Source of the DNA: Actinoplanes philippinensis | Lineage (GTDB): Bacteria; Actinomycetota; Actinomycetes; Mycobacteriales; Micromonosporaceae | Length of the DNA: 64,000 nt | Direction: 5' to 3' | Assembly: GCF_900113015.1 (NCBI RefSeq) | Contig: NZ_FONV01000007.1 | Span: forward strand, 434,001 to 498,000 | Part shown: piece after piece, positions 34,981-42,697 of the stretch | Layout of the letters: each line of letters begins with the position of its first letter | Position numbering within the stretch: position 1 is the stretch's first letter | Program-made: the position numbers and the translations under genes | Notes under the pieces: model-generated | Told to the model about the DNA's origin: nothing | Seen by the model: only the letters and a program-made list of their open reading frames with translations | Database searches by the model: none

Positions 34981-35397
34981 ATGACCCACACAGACGCACG
35001 AGCCGATCATTCGACCGCGGAACTGGTGAGCCGGCTCAGCGAGCAGGTGACCACTCTGGTCCGTGACGAACTGGCGCTGGCTCGCATCGAGATGACCGAG
35101 AAGGGCAAGAAAGCCGGCAAGGGCGCGGGCCTGCTCGGGGGCGCCGGGGTGATCGCCCTGTACGGCGTCGGCGCGCTGCTCGTCACCGCCGGTGCGGCAT
35201 TGTCGCTGGTCATGCCGGTATGGGCGGCCGCCCTCATCGTGGCGGTGGTGCTCTTCGCCGGCGCGGGGATCGCCGCGCTCGCCGGGAAACGGGAGGTACA
35301 GCAGGCGGTGCCGCCGACCCCGGAAGCCGCGATCGCCAGCGGTCGCCGTGACGTGAACGAGTTCATGGCCGCCGCCCGTCGTGGGGCACGCTCATGA
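34981..35397 (+). CDS. Small membrane protein, actinobacterial holin-like (Phage_holin_3_6 family)
   Basis: 138 aa. An N-terminal amphipathic helix (TAELVSRLSEQVTTLVRDELALARIEM) precedes two membrane segments (about 45-70 and 75-97). The family is named after holins but in actinomycetes is a housekeeping membrane protein usually paired with a DUF3618 gene, as here. GGAGGG lies just before two consecutive ATGs (34978 and 34981); the second has better spacing. Its stop overlaps the start of the next gene (ATGA). Confidence 0.87.
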   Translation: MTHTDARADHSTAELVSRLSEQVTTLVRDELALARIEMTEKGKKAGKGAGLLGGAGVIALYGVGALLVTAGAALSLVMPVWAAALIVAVVLFAGAGIAALAGKREVQQAVPPTPEAAIASGRRDVNEFMAAARRGARS

Positions 35398-38177
35398 GCG
35401 TCCCGAACCGCAGCCGCTCCGAGGCCCGCCGACCGTCGCCGGGCCGCAACCGCCCGAAACCGGGCCCACCCGCGTCGAGCCGCGCCCCGGCCGAGGGCCA
35501 AACCCCGACCTCATCCGGTACGGGGCAGTCGCCCTCGCCCACGTCGGCACCGCACACCGGCGCGGCACCGCACACCGGCGCGGCACAGCCGAGGTCCGCC
35601 GCACCGGGGCCGCAGACGCCGCCGGCCGGAACGGCACAGCCTAAGCCCGGCCCGCCGTCCTCGTCCGGTCACACCGCCGACATGCCGTCCACCGGCGGCG
35701 GCCATGCCGTGAAGCCGCCGCAGCCGGCCGCGTCCGGGGGCGGTGACCGGCCAGGAACCGGGCAGCACAGTACGGTGACGCCCGGCCCTGGTTCACGCAG
35801 CACCGTGACCACGAGGTCGTCGAGCACGCCGGCGGGCGGTTCGGGGGCGCCGGGGCCAACTCCCAAGACCGTGGCCGCGGGCGCGTCGGATTCTCGGGGA
35901 ACACCCACATCCGGCGCTTCGGGGATGCCGAGCGGCCCAGGGACAGCCGGGACCGCGGCTTCCGGCAACCCGCCCGGGGCAACGCCCGCCACGTCGGCGG
36001 GCTCCGGGAACCCGGACGTGCCGAAACCTACGACGATGAGCGCCGGTTCGGCACCGAAACCCTCGCCCACCTCGGGAAACGCCGCCGCATCGGAGGCCGC
36101 GGGACGGGCAACGGGCCGGGCACCGGTTCCCGCGCCGCTGTCACCTTTCGGCAACCCACCGCCCGGCAACCCACCACCCGGCAAGCCGCCGCGGCCGGCG
36201 ACGGCCTCCGGCGGCACTGGAACCGGGCCGGACGCTGCGGCCGATCACCGGGAGACCGGCAGCCGTTCCGCTCCCGCACATCCGAGCGGATCCGGGGTCC
36301 GGCCCGAAATGAGTGGTGCCGAAGGCGGTGCCGGCATCTCACCGACCGAGGTGGGAGCTCAGGCGACGACGGGAGAATGGGGCGACATCCGGCCCGACAA
36401 CAACACGGGGTTCGCAGCCGAAGCCGCGCACCAGGGGGGTTCTACCGGAACGGGTTCCTCCGGAGAGACGGCCACGACCGGCGGGCCCGGGACCCACACC
36501 GGTCCGAGTCGGCCCGGCCACGGTCACTCGACCACGCAGTCGGGCCCTGCCGCGGGTCGGTCTGCCTCGACATCCGCCGGCGGGACCGGCGCCGCTTCTG
36601 GGATTTCCTCAGGCGCCGCTCCCAGGACTTCTTCCGGGGCTGGTTCCGGCGCCGCTTCCGGGACTTCTCCCGGAGCCATTTCCGGGACCTCTTCCGGCGC
36701 AGTTCCCGGGGCTGTTTCGGGCGCCGCTTCCGCGACCTCTTCCCGAGCTGGTTCCGGCGCCGCGTCCGCGACTTCTTCCGGCACCTCTTCCGGGGCTGGT
36801 TCCGGCGCCACTTCCGCGACTTCTCCGGGAGCCTCTTCCGGGACCTCTTCCGGCACCTCTTCCGGGGCTGGTTCCGGCGCCACTTCCGCGACTTCTCCGG
36901 GAGCCTCTTCCGGGACCTCTTCCGGTGCCGGGACACGCATTCCGCCGGGTCCGACCGACCGCATTCGCGCGGCAACGCCGCCGGCCACTGCCGGGAAGCC
37001 CAGCAGCACCACCGGACAGAGGACCGGCACAGCGGCAACGCCAACCGCGCCGGGCTCCACCGACCACACCCACGCTGCCGAAACACCGGGCCGCACCACC
37101 GCACAGAAAACGGGCACAGCGACGACAGGCAGCACAGCCCACCACACCCACGCTGCCGAAACACCCGGCAGCACCACCGCACAGATGACCGGCGCAAGTA
37201 GCACGCCACACCCGGCTCAACACGAGCACGCTGCCGCAACGCGCGGCGGCACCACGGAACCGAGGGCGGGTACAGCGGCAAAGGGCTCGGCGGGAGACGT
37301 TCAAGCCGCAGCGGGTGCGGGAACGCCCGTCAACGCCACCGAAGGAACCGCTGCCAGCTCGGCCGACGAGGTGCATGCCGCAGCCGAACGAGCGCGCAAC
37401 GGGCAAGGCGACGCCGAGGACAAGGCGGAGGCGCTGCGGGCCGAGATTGAGCAGACCCGCGCCGAGATGGGTGAGACCGCGGCCGCGCTGGTGGCCAAGA
37501 TCGATGTCCCGAGCCGGGTCAAGGAGGCCGCCGTCGATAAGAAGGAGCAGCTGATCGAAGCGGCAACGGAGAAGAAGAACCAACTGACCGAAGCCGCGAC
37601 CGAGAAGAAGAACCAGTTGGTCGAGGCCGCCACCGAGAAGAAGGCACACCTCGCCGAGACGGCGGCGGAGAAGAAGGCCCAGCTGACCGAAGCCACGTCC
37701 GGGACCAGGAGCAAGGTGGCCGACGCAGCGTCCGGGACGAAGAGCAAGATGACCGACGCAGCGTCCGGCGCGAAGAGCAAGGTGGCGGAGGCGGCCGGCT
37801 CGATCGCGGCCAAAGCGGAAACGGCGACCGGCGCCATCCGCGGCAAAGGCTCGGAGAGCGCCGATTCGGCACATGCCGGTTCAACGACGGCGGGCGGCCC
37901 GCGGCCTGGATCCCCGGCCCATGAGGAACAACGGTCCGCCGAGACGAAGGTCCACTTGGTCGAGGCGGCGGCCGAGGCCGCCGGACGGGCCGGCACCGCG
38001 ATCAGCACACTGCCGAGCCGAGCTTCCGAAGCCATCGGTACGCTCCGCGGCCGCCCCGACGCAACCAGCACCGACATGCCACACAGCCCTGCCACGAACC
38101 GGAACCGCTACGCCTTCGTCGCCGCCGCACTCGCGGTGGCGGCAGCGATCGCCGCAGTGATCAGAAGACGCCGCTGA
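35394..38177 (+). CDS. DUF3618-family membrane protein with expanded low-complexity region
   Basis: 927 aa, far longer than usual for the family (roughly 100-200 aa). Residues 1 to about 660 are Pro/Thr/Ser/Gly/Ala-rich, with SGAGSGATSATSPGASSGTS-type repeats. The DUF3618 segment EALRAEIEQTRAEMGETAAALVAKIDVPSRVKEA (about 678-715) is followed by nine consecutive 11-residue units of EKKNQLTEAAT and GTKSKMTDAAS type, and by a C-terminal membrane helix (YAFVAAALAVAAAIAAVIRR). It is translationally coupled to the holin-like gene. The repetitive N-terminal part may be an extended hydrophilic domain; its function is unknown. Confidence 0.85.
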   Translation: MSVPNRSRSEARRPSPGRNRPKPGPPASSRAPAEGQTPTSSGTGQSPSPTSAPHTGAAPHTGAAQPRSAAPGPQTPPAGTAQPKPGPPSSSGHTADMPSTGGGHAVKPPQPAASGGGDRPGTGQHSTVTPGPGSRSTVTTRSSSTPAGGSGAPGPTPKTVAAGASDSRGTPTSGASGMPSGPGTAGTAASGNPPGATPATSAGSGNPDVPKPTTMSAGSAPKPSPTSGNAAASEAAGRATGRAPVPAPLSPFGNPPPGNPPPGKPPRPATASGGTGTGPDAAADHRETGSRSAPAHPSGSGVRPEMSGAEGGAGISPTEVGAQATTGEWGDIRPDNNTGFAAEAAHQGGSTGTGSSGETATTGGPGTHTGPSRPGHGHSTTQSGPAAGRSASTSAGGTGAASGISSGAAPRTSSGAGSGAASGTSPGAISGTSSGAVPGAVSGAASATSSRAGSGAASATSSGTSSGAGSGATSATSPGASSGTSSGTSSGAGSGATSATSPGASSGTSSGAGTRIPPGPTDRIRAATPPATAGKPSSTTGQRTGTAATPTAPGSTDHTHAAETPGRTTAQKTGTATTGSTAHHTHAAETPGSTTAQMTGASSTPHPAQHEHAAATRGGTTEPRAGTAAKGSAGDVQAAAGAGTPVNATEGTAASSADEVHAAAERARNGQGDAEDKAEALRAEIEQTRAEMGETAAALVAKIDVPSRVKEAAVDKKEQLIEAATEKKNQLTEAATEKKNQLVEAATEKKAHLAETAAEKKAQLTEATSGTRSKVADAASGTKSKMTDAASGAKSKVAEAAGSIAAKAETATGAIRGKGSESADSAHAGSTTAGGPRPGSPAHEEQRSAETKVHLVEAAAEAAGRAGTAISTLPSRASEAIGTLRGRPDATSTDMPHSPATNRNRYAFVAAALAVAAAIAAVIRRRR
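36781..36924. repeat. 72-bp perfect tandem duplication inside the DUF3618 gene
   Basis: 36781-36852 and 36853-36924 are identical. Shorter related units surround them (about 36600-36940). The length keeps the reading frame. Confidence 0.88.
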
Positions 38178-38182
38178 CAGAC

Positions 38183-38239
38183 TCCGCGAACGGCACTGGG
38201 CCCCGCCACTCTCCGGCGGGGCCCAGTGCCGTTCGCGGA
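38183..38239. terminator. Very long perfect hairpin, terminator of the holin/DUF3618 pair
   Basis: A perfect 25-bp inverted repeat (38183-38207 with 38215-38239) around a 7-nt loop, starting 6 bp after the DUF3618 stop. It has no T-tract, as often in high-GC actinomycetes. Confidence 0.8.
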
Positions 38240-38345
38240 CGTCCGCGCTCCCGAACCACAGCCGCGAACCACGTTCCCCCGCACGTCCAACCAGACGAAA
38301 CACACGGCCAGGGCCCCGGAGTTCGGAGCGCGGAACGCGGAGCAT

Positions 38346-38445
38346 GGCGCGGCCACGGAACGCGGACCATGGCGCGGCCACGGAACGCGGACCATGGCGC
38401 GGCCACGGAACGCGGACCATGGCGCGGGCAGGGAACGCGGAGCAT
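38346..38445. repeat. 25-bp tandem repeat
   Basis: Three identical 25-bp units at 38346-38370, 38371-38395 and 38396-38420, with a diverged fourth at 38421-38445 and weaker copies on both sides. Each unit contains GGCGCGGCCACGGAACGCGG. Confidence 0.9.
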
Positions 38446-38460
38446 GGCGCGGGCACATAG

Positions 38461-38563
38461 CGCGGAGCACGGACGCGGAGCACGGACGCGGAGCACGGAC
38501 GCGGAGCACGGACGCGGAGCACGGACGCGGAGCACGGACGCGGAGCACGGACGCGGAGCACGA
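38461..38563. repeat. 13-bp tandem repeat, seven perfect copies plus one variant
   Basis: CGCGGAGCACGGA is repeated without change from 38461 to 38551; an eighth copy at 38552 lacks one G. The period equals that of the unrelated 13-bp array at 10259. Confidence 0.92.
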
Positions 38564-38806
38564 GCGCGGAACGCGGAGCCCGGGCGCGGAGCACCAAGCA
38601 CGAGCGCGGAACGCGAAACACGAAGCACGGAGCACGAGCGCGGAACACGGAGCGCGGGGATCGGGGCGCGGGGATCCGGGCACGGAGTACGGGCCGCGGA
38701 ACGCGGAACATGGATCACCGAAACACGGGCGCGGGGTGCGGGGATCCGAGTGCGGGGATCCGGGCGCGGGGCGCGGGATCGGGATCGGAATCCGGGATCG
38801 GAATCC

Positions 38807-38845
38807 GGGATCGGGATCGGGATCGGGATCGGGATCGGGATCGGG
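38807..38845 (+). repeat. GGGATC hexamer array with G-quadruplex pattern
   Basis: GGGATC occurs six times in a row and ends with another GGG: seven G3 runs with 3-nt loops, a canonical G-quadruplex sequence on the plus strand. Two GGGATCGGAATCC units precede it. Confidence 0.88.
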
Positions 38846-38889
38846 CGGGAGCGTAGCGACAGTACGAAACAGGGTGACCACGTCGCATC

Positions 38890-38903
38890 TTGAAACGTAT
38901 CAG
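38890..38903. promoter_or_regulatory. LacI-type palindrome TTGAAACGTATCAG
   Basis: Imperfect copy of the palindrome TTGAAACGTTTCAA (five of seven base pairs symmetric), 64 bp upstream of the predicted rhamnose -35. A second, weaker copy lies downstream of the promoter at 39010-39023. Confidence 0.45.
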
Positions 38904-38966
38904 GATGAGTCCTGAGGCGATTGGCCCACTCCGAGAAGAAATCGTGGGCACCCTGGGAATCAACTC

Positions 38967-38995
38967 TTGACCCTGCCCTAACAGCCTCGTAACGT
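38967..38995 (+). promoter_or_regulatory. Promoter of the rhamnose operon
   Basis: TTGACC and TAACGT separated by 17 bp, a standard housekeeping-type arrangement about 50 bp before the rhaS start. Confidence 0.5.
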
Positions 38996-39009
38996 GACTC
39001 ACACCTCAG

Positions 39010-39023
39010 ATAGAACGTTTCAA
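39010..39023. promoter_or_regulatory. LacI-type palindrome with GAACGTTTCAA core
   Basis: Right half GTTTCAA is ideal and the left half matches at four of seven positions. It lies just downstream of the predicted transcription start, where a repressor would block elongation. Confidence 0.5.
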
Positions 39024-39045
39024 GAACCCTTTATCAGGAGGCGTC

Positions 39046-40074
39046 ATGCGTCCTCGGTTTACCGCTGCCGTCGTCATGGCCACGACGGCCGCCATAGCTC
39101 TGACCGGCTGCACCAAGAAGAACGACACCGACACCGCCGCCTCGGGCGACGCGGGCAAGAAGACCTACAAGGTGGCTTTCGTCCCGAAGCTGCAGGGTGT
39201 TCCCTACTTCGAGGCGATGAACGCCGGCGGCAAGGAAGCAGCTGCCGCGCTCGGCAACGTGGAGTGGCTCTACCAGGGTCCGACCCAGGCCGACGCCGCC
39301 GCGCAGGCCGACATCGTCCGGTCGTACATCCAGCAGAAGGTCGACGCCCTGATCGTCGCGCCGAACGACCCGGACAGCATGGCGCCGCTGCTGCAGCAGG
39401 CGAAGGACGCCGGCATCCACGTGGCGACCGCCGACACCGACGCTCCGTCGAGCGTGCGGGAGGTGTTCGTCAACCAGGCCACCGCCGAGGGCATCGGCCA
39501 GGGGCTGACCGACTCGCTGCTCACCGCGATGGGCGGCAAGGGCAAGTACGCGATCGTCTCCTGCGGCCAGACCGCGGAGAACCTCAACTCCTGGATCGAG
39601 GTCCAGAAGGCGTACACCAAGGAGAAGTACCCGGAGGCCGAGATCGTCGACATCGTCTACGCCGGTGAGGACCAGGCGAAGGCGACGCAGATGGCGACCG
39701 ATCTGATGAACGCGCACCCGGACCTGACCGGCCTGGTCGGCGAGTGCACGTCGTCCGCGCCGGGTGTGGCGCAGGCGGTCAAGGACGCCGGCAAGATCGG
39801 CAAGGTGTTCACGGTGGGCCTGGGCACGCCGCAGGCGATGAAGCCGTACCTGCAGGACAAGTCGTCGACCGCCGCGATCCTCTGGGACGTGGAGAACCTC
39901 GGCTACCTGACCGCGTGGGCGGGCGCCCAGATCGCGCAGAACAAGCCGTTCGCGGCGACCAACAACGTGTCGAGCGAGCTGTCCGCGGTCGCCTACACCG
40001 AGGCGAACAAGATGCTGCTCCTCGGTCCGGCGCTGGCGATCACCGACAAGAACGTCGACCAGTTCAACTACTGA
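39046..40074 (+). CDS. rhaS: Rhamnose ABC transporter binding lipoprotein
   Basis: 342-aa periplasmic-binding-protein-like (RbsB/RhaS-type) lipoprotein with lipobox ALTGC (Cys22). The ligand-domain motifs KVAFVPKLQGVPYFEAMNAGGKEAAAAL, DALIVAPNDPDSMAPLLQQAKDAGI and GLGTPQAMKPYLQDKS are those of RhaS. AGGAGG lies four bases before the ATG. It is the first gene of an operon whose last gene is a rhamnose isomerase, which supports rhamnose as ligand. Confidence 0.92.
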   Translation: MRPRFTAAVVMATTAAIALTGCTKKNDTDTAASGDAGKKTYKVAFVPKLQGVPYFEAMNAGGKEAAAALGNVEWLYQGPTQADAAAQADIVRSYIQQKVDALIVAPNDPDSMAPLLQQAKDAGIHVATADTDAPSSVREVFVNQATAEGIGQGLTDSLLTAMGGKGKYAIVSCGQTAENLNSWIEVQKAYTKEKYPEAEIVDIVYAGEDQAKATQMATDLMNAHPDLTGLVGECTSSAPGVAQAVKDAGKIGKVFTVGLGTPQAMKPYLQDKSSTAAILWDVENLGYLTAWAGAQIAQNKPFAATNNVSSELSAVAYTEANKMLLLGPALAITDKNVDQFNY

Positions 40075-41702
40075 TGACCGACAAGATCGAAACCCCGCGG
40101 CTGCGCCTTACCGCTGTCTCGAAGCGGTTCGGCGCGGTCCGGGCCATCCAGCACGCCGATTTCACGGTACGGGCGGGCAAGGTCCACGCCCTGGTCGGTG
40201 AGAACGGCGCCGGCAAGTCCACGATGATCAAGATCGTGGCGGGGGCCGAGGTCGCCGACACCGGCGAGATCGAGTTCGAGGGCGAGCCCGTCAAGCTCGG
40301 CTCGACGACGGCGGCGATCGCGCTCGGCATCGCCACCGTCTATCAGGAGCCCCAGTTGTTCCCGGAGCTGACGGTCGCGGAGAACATCTTCCTCGGCCGC
40401 GAGCTGAAGAAGGCCGGACGGGTCGACTGGGCGGCACAGAACGCGAAGGTGGTCGAACTGCTGGAGCTGCTCGGGCTGCCGGAGCGGTACACGACCGCCG
40501 AGGTGGGCACCCTGTCGGTGGCCGAGCAGCAGCAGGTGTCGATCGCGAAGGCGCTGGCCGCGGACGCGAAGGTGCTGATCCTGGACGAGCCGTCGGCGAT
40601 CCTGACCGACGCCGAGATCGAGGTGCTCTTCGACGTGGTACGCCGGCTGACGGCCGCCGGCGTGGCGGTCATCTACATCTCGCACCGGCTGGACGAGCTG
40701 TTCCGGATCGCCGACGAGGTCACGGTCATGCGCGACGGGCGGACCATCGGGACCTATCCGATCAAGGATCTGAGCGTACGGCAGATCGCCCACCTGATGG
40801 TGGGAGAGGAGTTGTCGGACTCCCGTCCACATCGCGAGGTGCCGGACGGTCCGGCGGTTCTGGAGCTCAAGAGCCTCAGCCGGGACGGCAAGTTCCGGGA
40901 CGTCGACGTGAGCGTCAAGGCGGGCGAGATCGTCGCACTGTACGGACTCGTCGGCAGTGGAGTCTCCGAGATCGCGGCATGCGTGTACGGCATTGATCGC
41001 AGTACACATGGACAAATATTGATCAACTCAAGTCAAGTCAACATCAGGAATCCCGAGCATGCACAACGGCTCGGCATCGCGTTGTTGCCGGCGAACCGCA
41101 AGGTCGAGGGGATGTTCGGCTTCCAGTCGATCGCCTTCAACATCTCGGCGGGTCATCTCAAGCTGTTGTCGAAGTTCGGTGTCTGGGTGGACCGGGCGCG
41201 GGAGAAAGCCGTGGCCCTGAAGTTGATCGAACGGCTCGCGGTGAAGACGCCGCACGAGCGGCAGGCGATCAGCGCGATGTCCGGTGGCAACGCGCAGAAG
41301 GTGGTCCTGGCCCGGCAGCTCGTGGAACGGCCGAGAGTGCTGGTCCTGGCCGAGCCGACGCAGGGTGTCGACGTCGGCGCCAAGGAGGAGATCCACCGGT
41401 TGATCACCGAACTCGCCGAGGAGGGCACCGCCGTCCTGGTGGTGACGTCCGACCTGCCGGAGGCGCTGCGCATCGCCGACCGCATCCAGGTGGTCCGTGG
41501 CGGCACGACGACCGACGAGTTCGGCCCCGACGCCAGCCAGGTCGACCTGCTGGCAGCAGCCGCGGGCGGCAGCGAGACAAACCCCGCGCCCACCGCCGGA
41601 AACCGCGAGACGAACCGGACGGCCACCGAGAGCCGCGAGACGAACCGGACAGCCACCGAAAGCAGCGACACAAACCGGACGGCCGCGGGAGGTGGCGAAT
41701 GA
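40074..41702 (+). CDS. rhaT: Rhamnose ABC transporter ATPase (double cassette)
   Basis: 542-aa RbsA-type protein with two ATPase cassettes. The first has Walker A GENGAGKST, signature LSVAEQQQV and Walker B VLILDEPSAIL. The second has the degenerate Walker A GLVGSGVSE usual for this family, with signature MSGGNAQKV and LAEPTQGVDVGAKEEI. The ATG overlaps the rhaS stop. An unusual C-terminal tail of about 40 residues consists of 10-residue units (RETNRTATES) encoded by 30-bp repeats and is not part of the fold. A short AT-richer patch lies at about 41000-41050. Confidence 0.92.
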   Translation: MTDKIETPRLRLTAVSKRFGAVRAIQHADFTVRAGKVHALVGENGAGKSTMIKIVAGAEVADTGEIEFEGEPVKLGSTTAAIALGIATVYQEPQLFPELTVAENIFLGRELKKAGRVDWAAQNAKVVELLELLGLPERYTTAEVGTLSVAEQQQVSIAKALAADAKVLILDEPSAILTDAEIEVLFDVVRRLTAAGVAVIYISHRLDELFRIADEVTVMRDGRTIGTYPIKDLSVRQIAHLMVGEELSDSRPHREVPDGPAVLELKSLSRDGKFRDVDVSVKAGEIVALYGLVGSGVSEIAACVYGIDRSTHGQILINSSQVNIRNPEHAQRLGIALLPANRKVEGMFGFQSIAFNISAGHLKLLSKFGVWVDRAREKAVALKLIERLAVKTPHERQAISAMSGGNAQKVVLARQLVERPRVLVLAEPTQGVDVGAKEEIHRLITELAEEGTAVLVVTSDLPEALRIADRIQVVRGGTTTDEFGPDASQVDLLAAAAGGSETNPAPTAGNRETNRTATESRETNRTATESSDTNRTAAGGGE

Positions 41703-42697
41703 CCGCGGTTGCGGAAGCGAAGATCAAGCGGCGGGTGCTGCCGAGCCCGGTCACCGGGCAGGAGATCGTGCTCGTCGGGGTCATCGTCGTGCTGTGGGCC
41801 GCCCTCGCCGTCAGCACGCCGGCCTTCCTGACGGCCGGGTCGATTCAGCCTCTGCTGGTGGCGACCGCCCCGGTGGCGCTGGTCGGTGTGGCCATGACGA
41901 TCGTGATCATCACCGGCGGCATCGACGTCTCGGTCGGTGGCGCGATCATGGTGTGCTCGGTGCTGACCGCGAAGGCGCTGGTCGGGACCGACGGGGTGAG
42001 CCTCGGCGTCGCGGTGCTGCTGTCGATCGCCGCGGGTGGGCTGCTGGGCCTGGTCAACGGCGTGCTCATCGCGTACGGCAGGGTGCACGCCATCATCATC
42101 ACGTTCGGCACGGCGAACCTGTTCATGTTCCTCGGCTTGCGGATCTTCGGCTCGGGCACGGTGAACGGCATCCCGGCGACGCTCGCGTTCTTCGGGCGGG
42201 GGCCGGACGGCCGTACCCTCGGCATCCCGCACGCCTTCCTGATCACCCTGGTGATCACCGCGGTGGCCTGGTGGTATCTGCGGCACACGGCCGGTGGCCG
42301 GCACTTCTTCGCGATCGGCGGCGACGCGCAGGCGGCCCGGCTCGCGGGTGTCCGGGTGCAGCGGCGGGTGCTGCTGGCGTACGTGCTGACCGGGGTGCTC
42401 GTCGGTCTCGCGTCGTGTTTCGTGATCGCGCAGGGCACGTCGACGCTCGATCAGTCGGTCGGTTCCGGCAAGGAGCTGGCGGTGATCGCGGCGGTGGTGA
42501 TCGGCGGCACGAGCATCATGGGCGGCCGCGGCTCGGTTCTCGGCACTCTGCTGGGCGCGCTGCTGGTGCAGTCGGTGGCGTCCGGCGTGACCCAGCTGGG
42601 CTGGCGTTCGCAGCTGTCCGACCTGTTCGTCGGCATCTTCATCATCGTGGCGGTCGGCGCCGACCTGCTGCGGGCGCGGGCGAGGAGGAGCCGGTGA
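41699..42697 (+). CDS. rhaP: Rhamnose ABC transporter permease 1
   Basis: 332-aa BPD_transp_2-type permease with about ten hydrophobic segments and the conserved IITGGIDVSVGGAIMVCSVLTA and AVVIGGTSIMGGRGSVLGTLLGA stretches. The ATG overlaps the rhaT stop (ATGA). The protein extends a short charged N-terminus into the cytoplasm. Confidence 0.92.
   Translation: MTAVAEAKIKRRVLPSPVTGQEIVLVGVIVVLWAALAVSTPAFLTAGSIQPLLVATAPVALVGVAMTIVIITGGIDVSVGGAIMVCSVLTAKALVGTDGVSLGVAVLLSIAAGGLLGLVNGVLIAYGRVHAIIITFGTANLFMFLGLRIFGSGTVNGIPATLAFFGRGPDGRTLGIPHAFLITLVITAVAWWYLRHTAGGRHFFAIGGDAQAARLAGVRVQRRVLLAYVLTGVLVGLASCFVIAQGTSTLDQSVGSGKELAVIAAVVIGGTSIMGGRGSVLGTLLGALLVQSVASGVTQLGWRSQLSDLFVGIFIIVAVGADLLRARARRSR

Larger units (their letters stand above)
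38240..38989. other. Gene-free repeat-rich region
   Basis: About 750 bp without a credible gene. It is made mostly of G-rich minisatellites: 25-bp units at 38346-38445, 13-bp units at 38461-38563, loosely repeated CACGAGCGCGGAA-type units to about 38760, and GGGATC hexamers at 38807-38842. Open frames on both strands are translations of the repeats and show no protein-like composition. The rhamnose promoter begins after about 38960. Confidence 0.75.

Noticed and set aside
34981..35397. Phage holin indicating a prophage
   Set aside because: The family name is misleading; no phage genes nearby, and the pairing with a DUF3618 gene is a common chromosomal arrangement.
36313..37201. Arg/Phe-rich frames (RRFRDF-type repeats) overlapping the DUF3618 gene
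   Set aside because: Other-frame reading of the same repeat DNA; the frame-1 protein has the DUF3618 segment, 11-mers and a membrane helix.
38346..38563. CRISPR-like array
   Set aside because: Repeats are directly adjacent without unique spacers and there are no cas genes nearby.
38807..38842. Telomere or replication-origin element
   Set aside because: The hexamers resemble telomeric repeats only superficially. No dnaA boxes, replication genes or terminal hairpins are present, and the region is internal.
38108..38881. Open frames on both strands through the 38.2-38.9 kb repeats, including an Asp-Pro repeat
   Set aside because: Pure translation of minisatellites and hexamers, with no ribosome site and no conserved segment.
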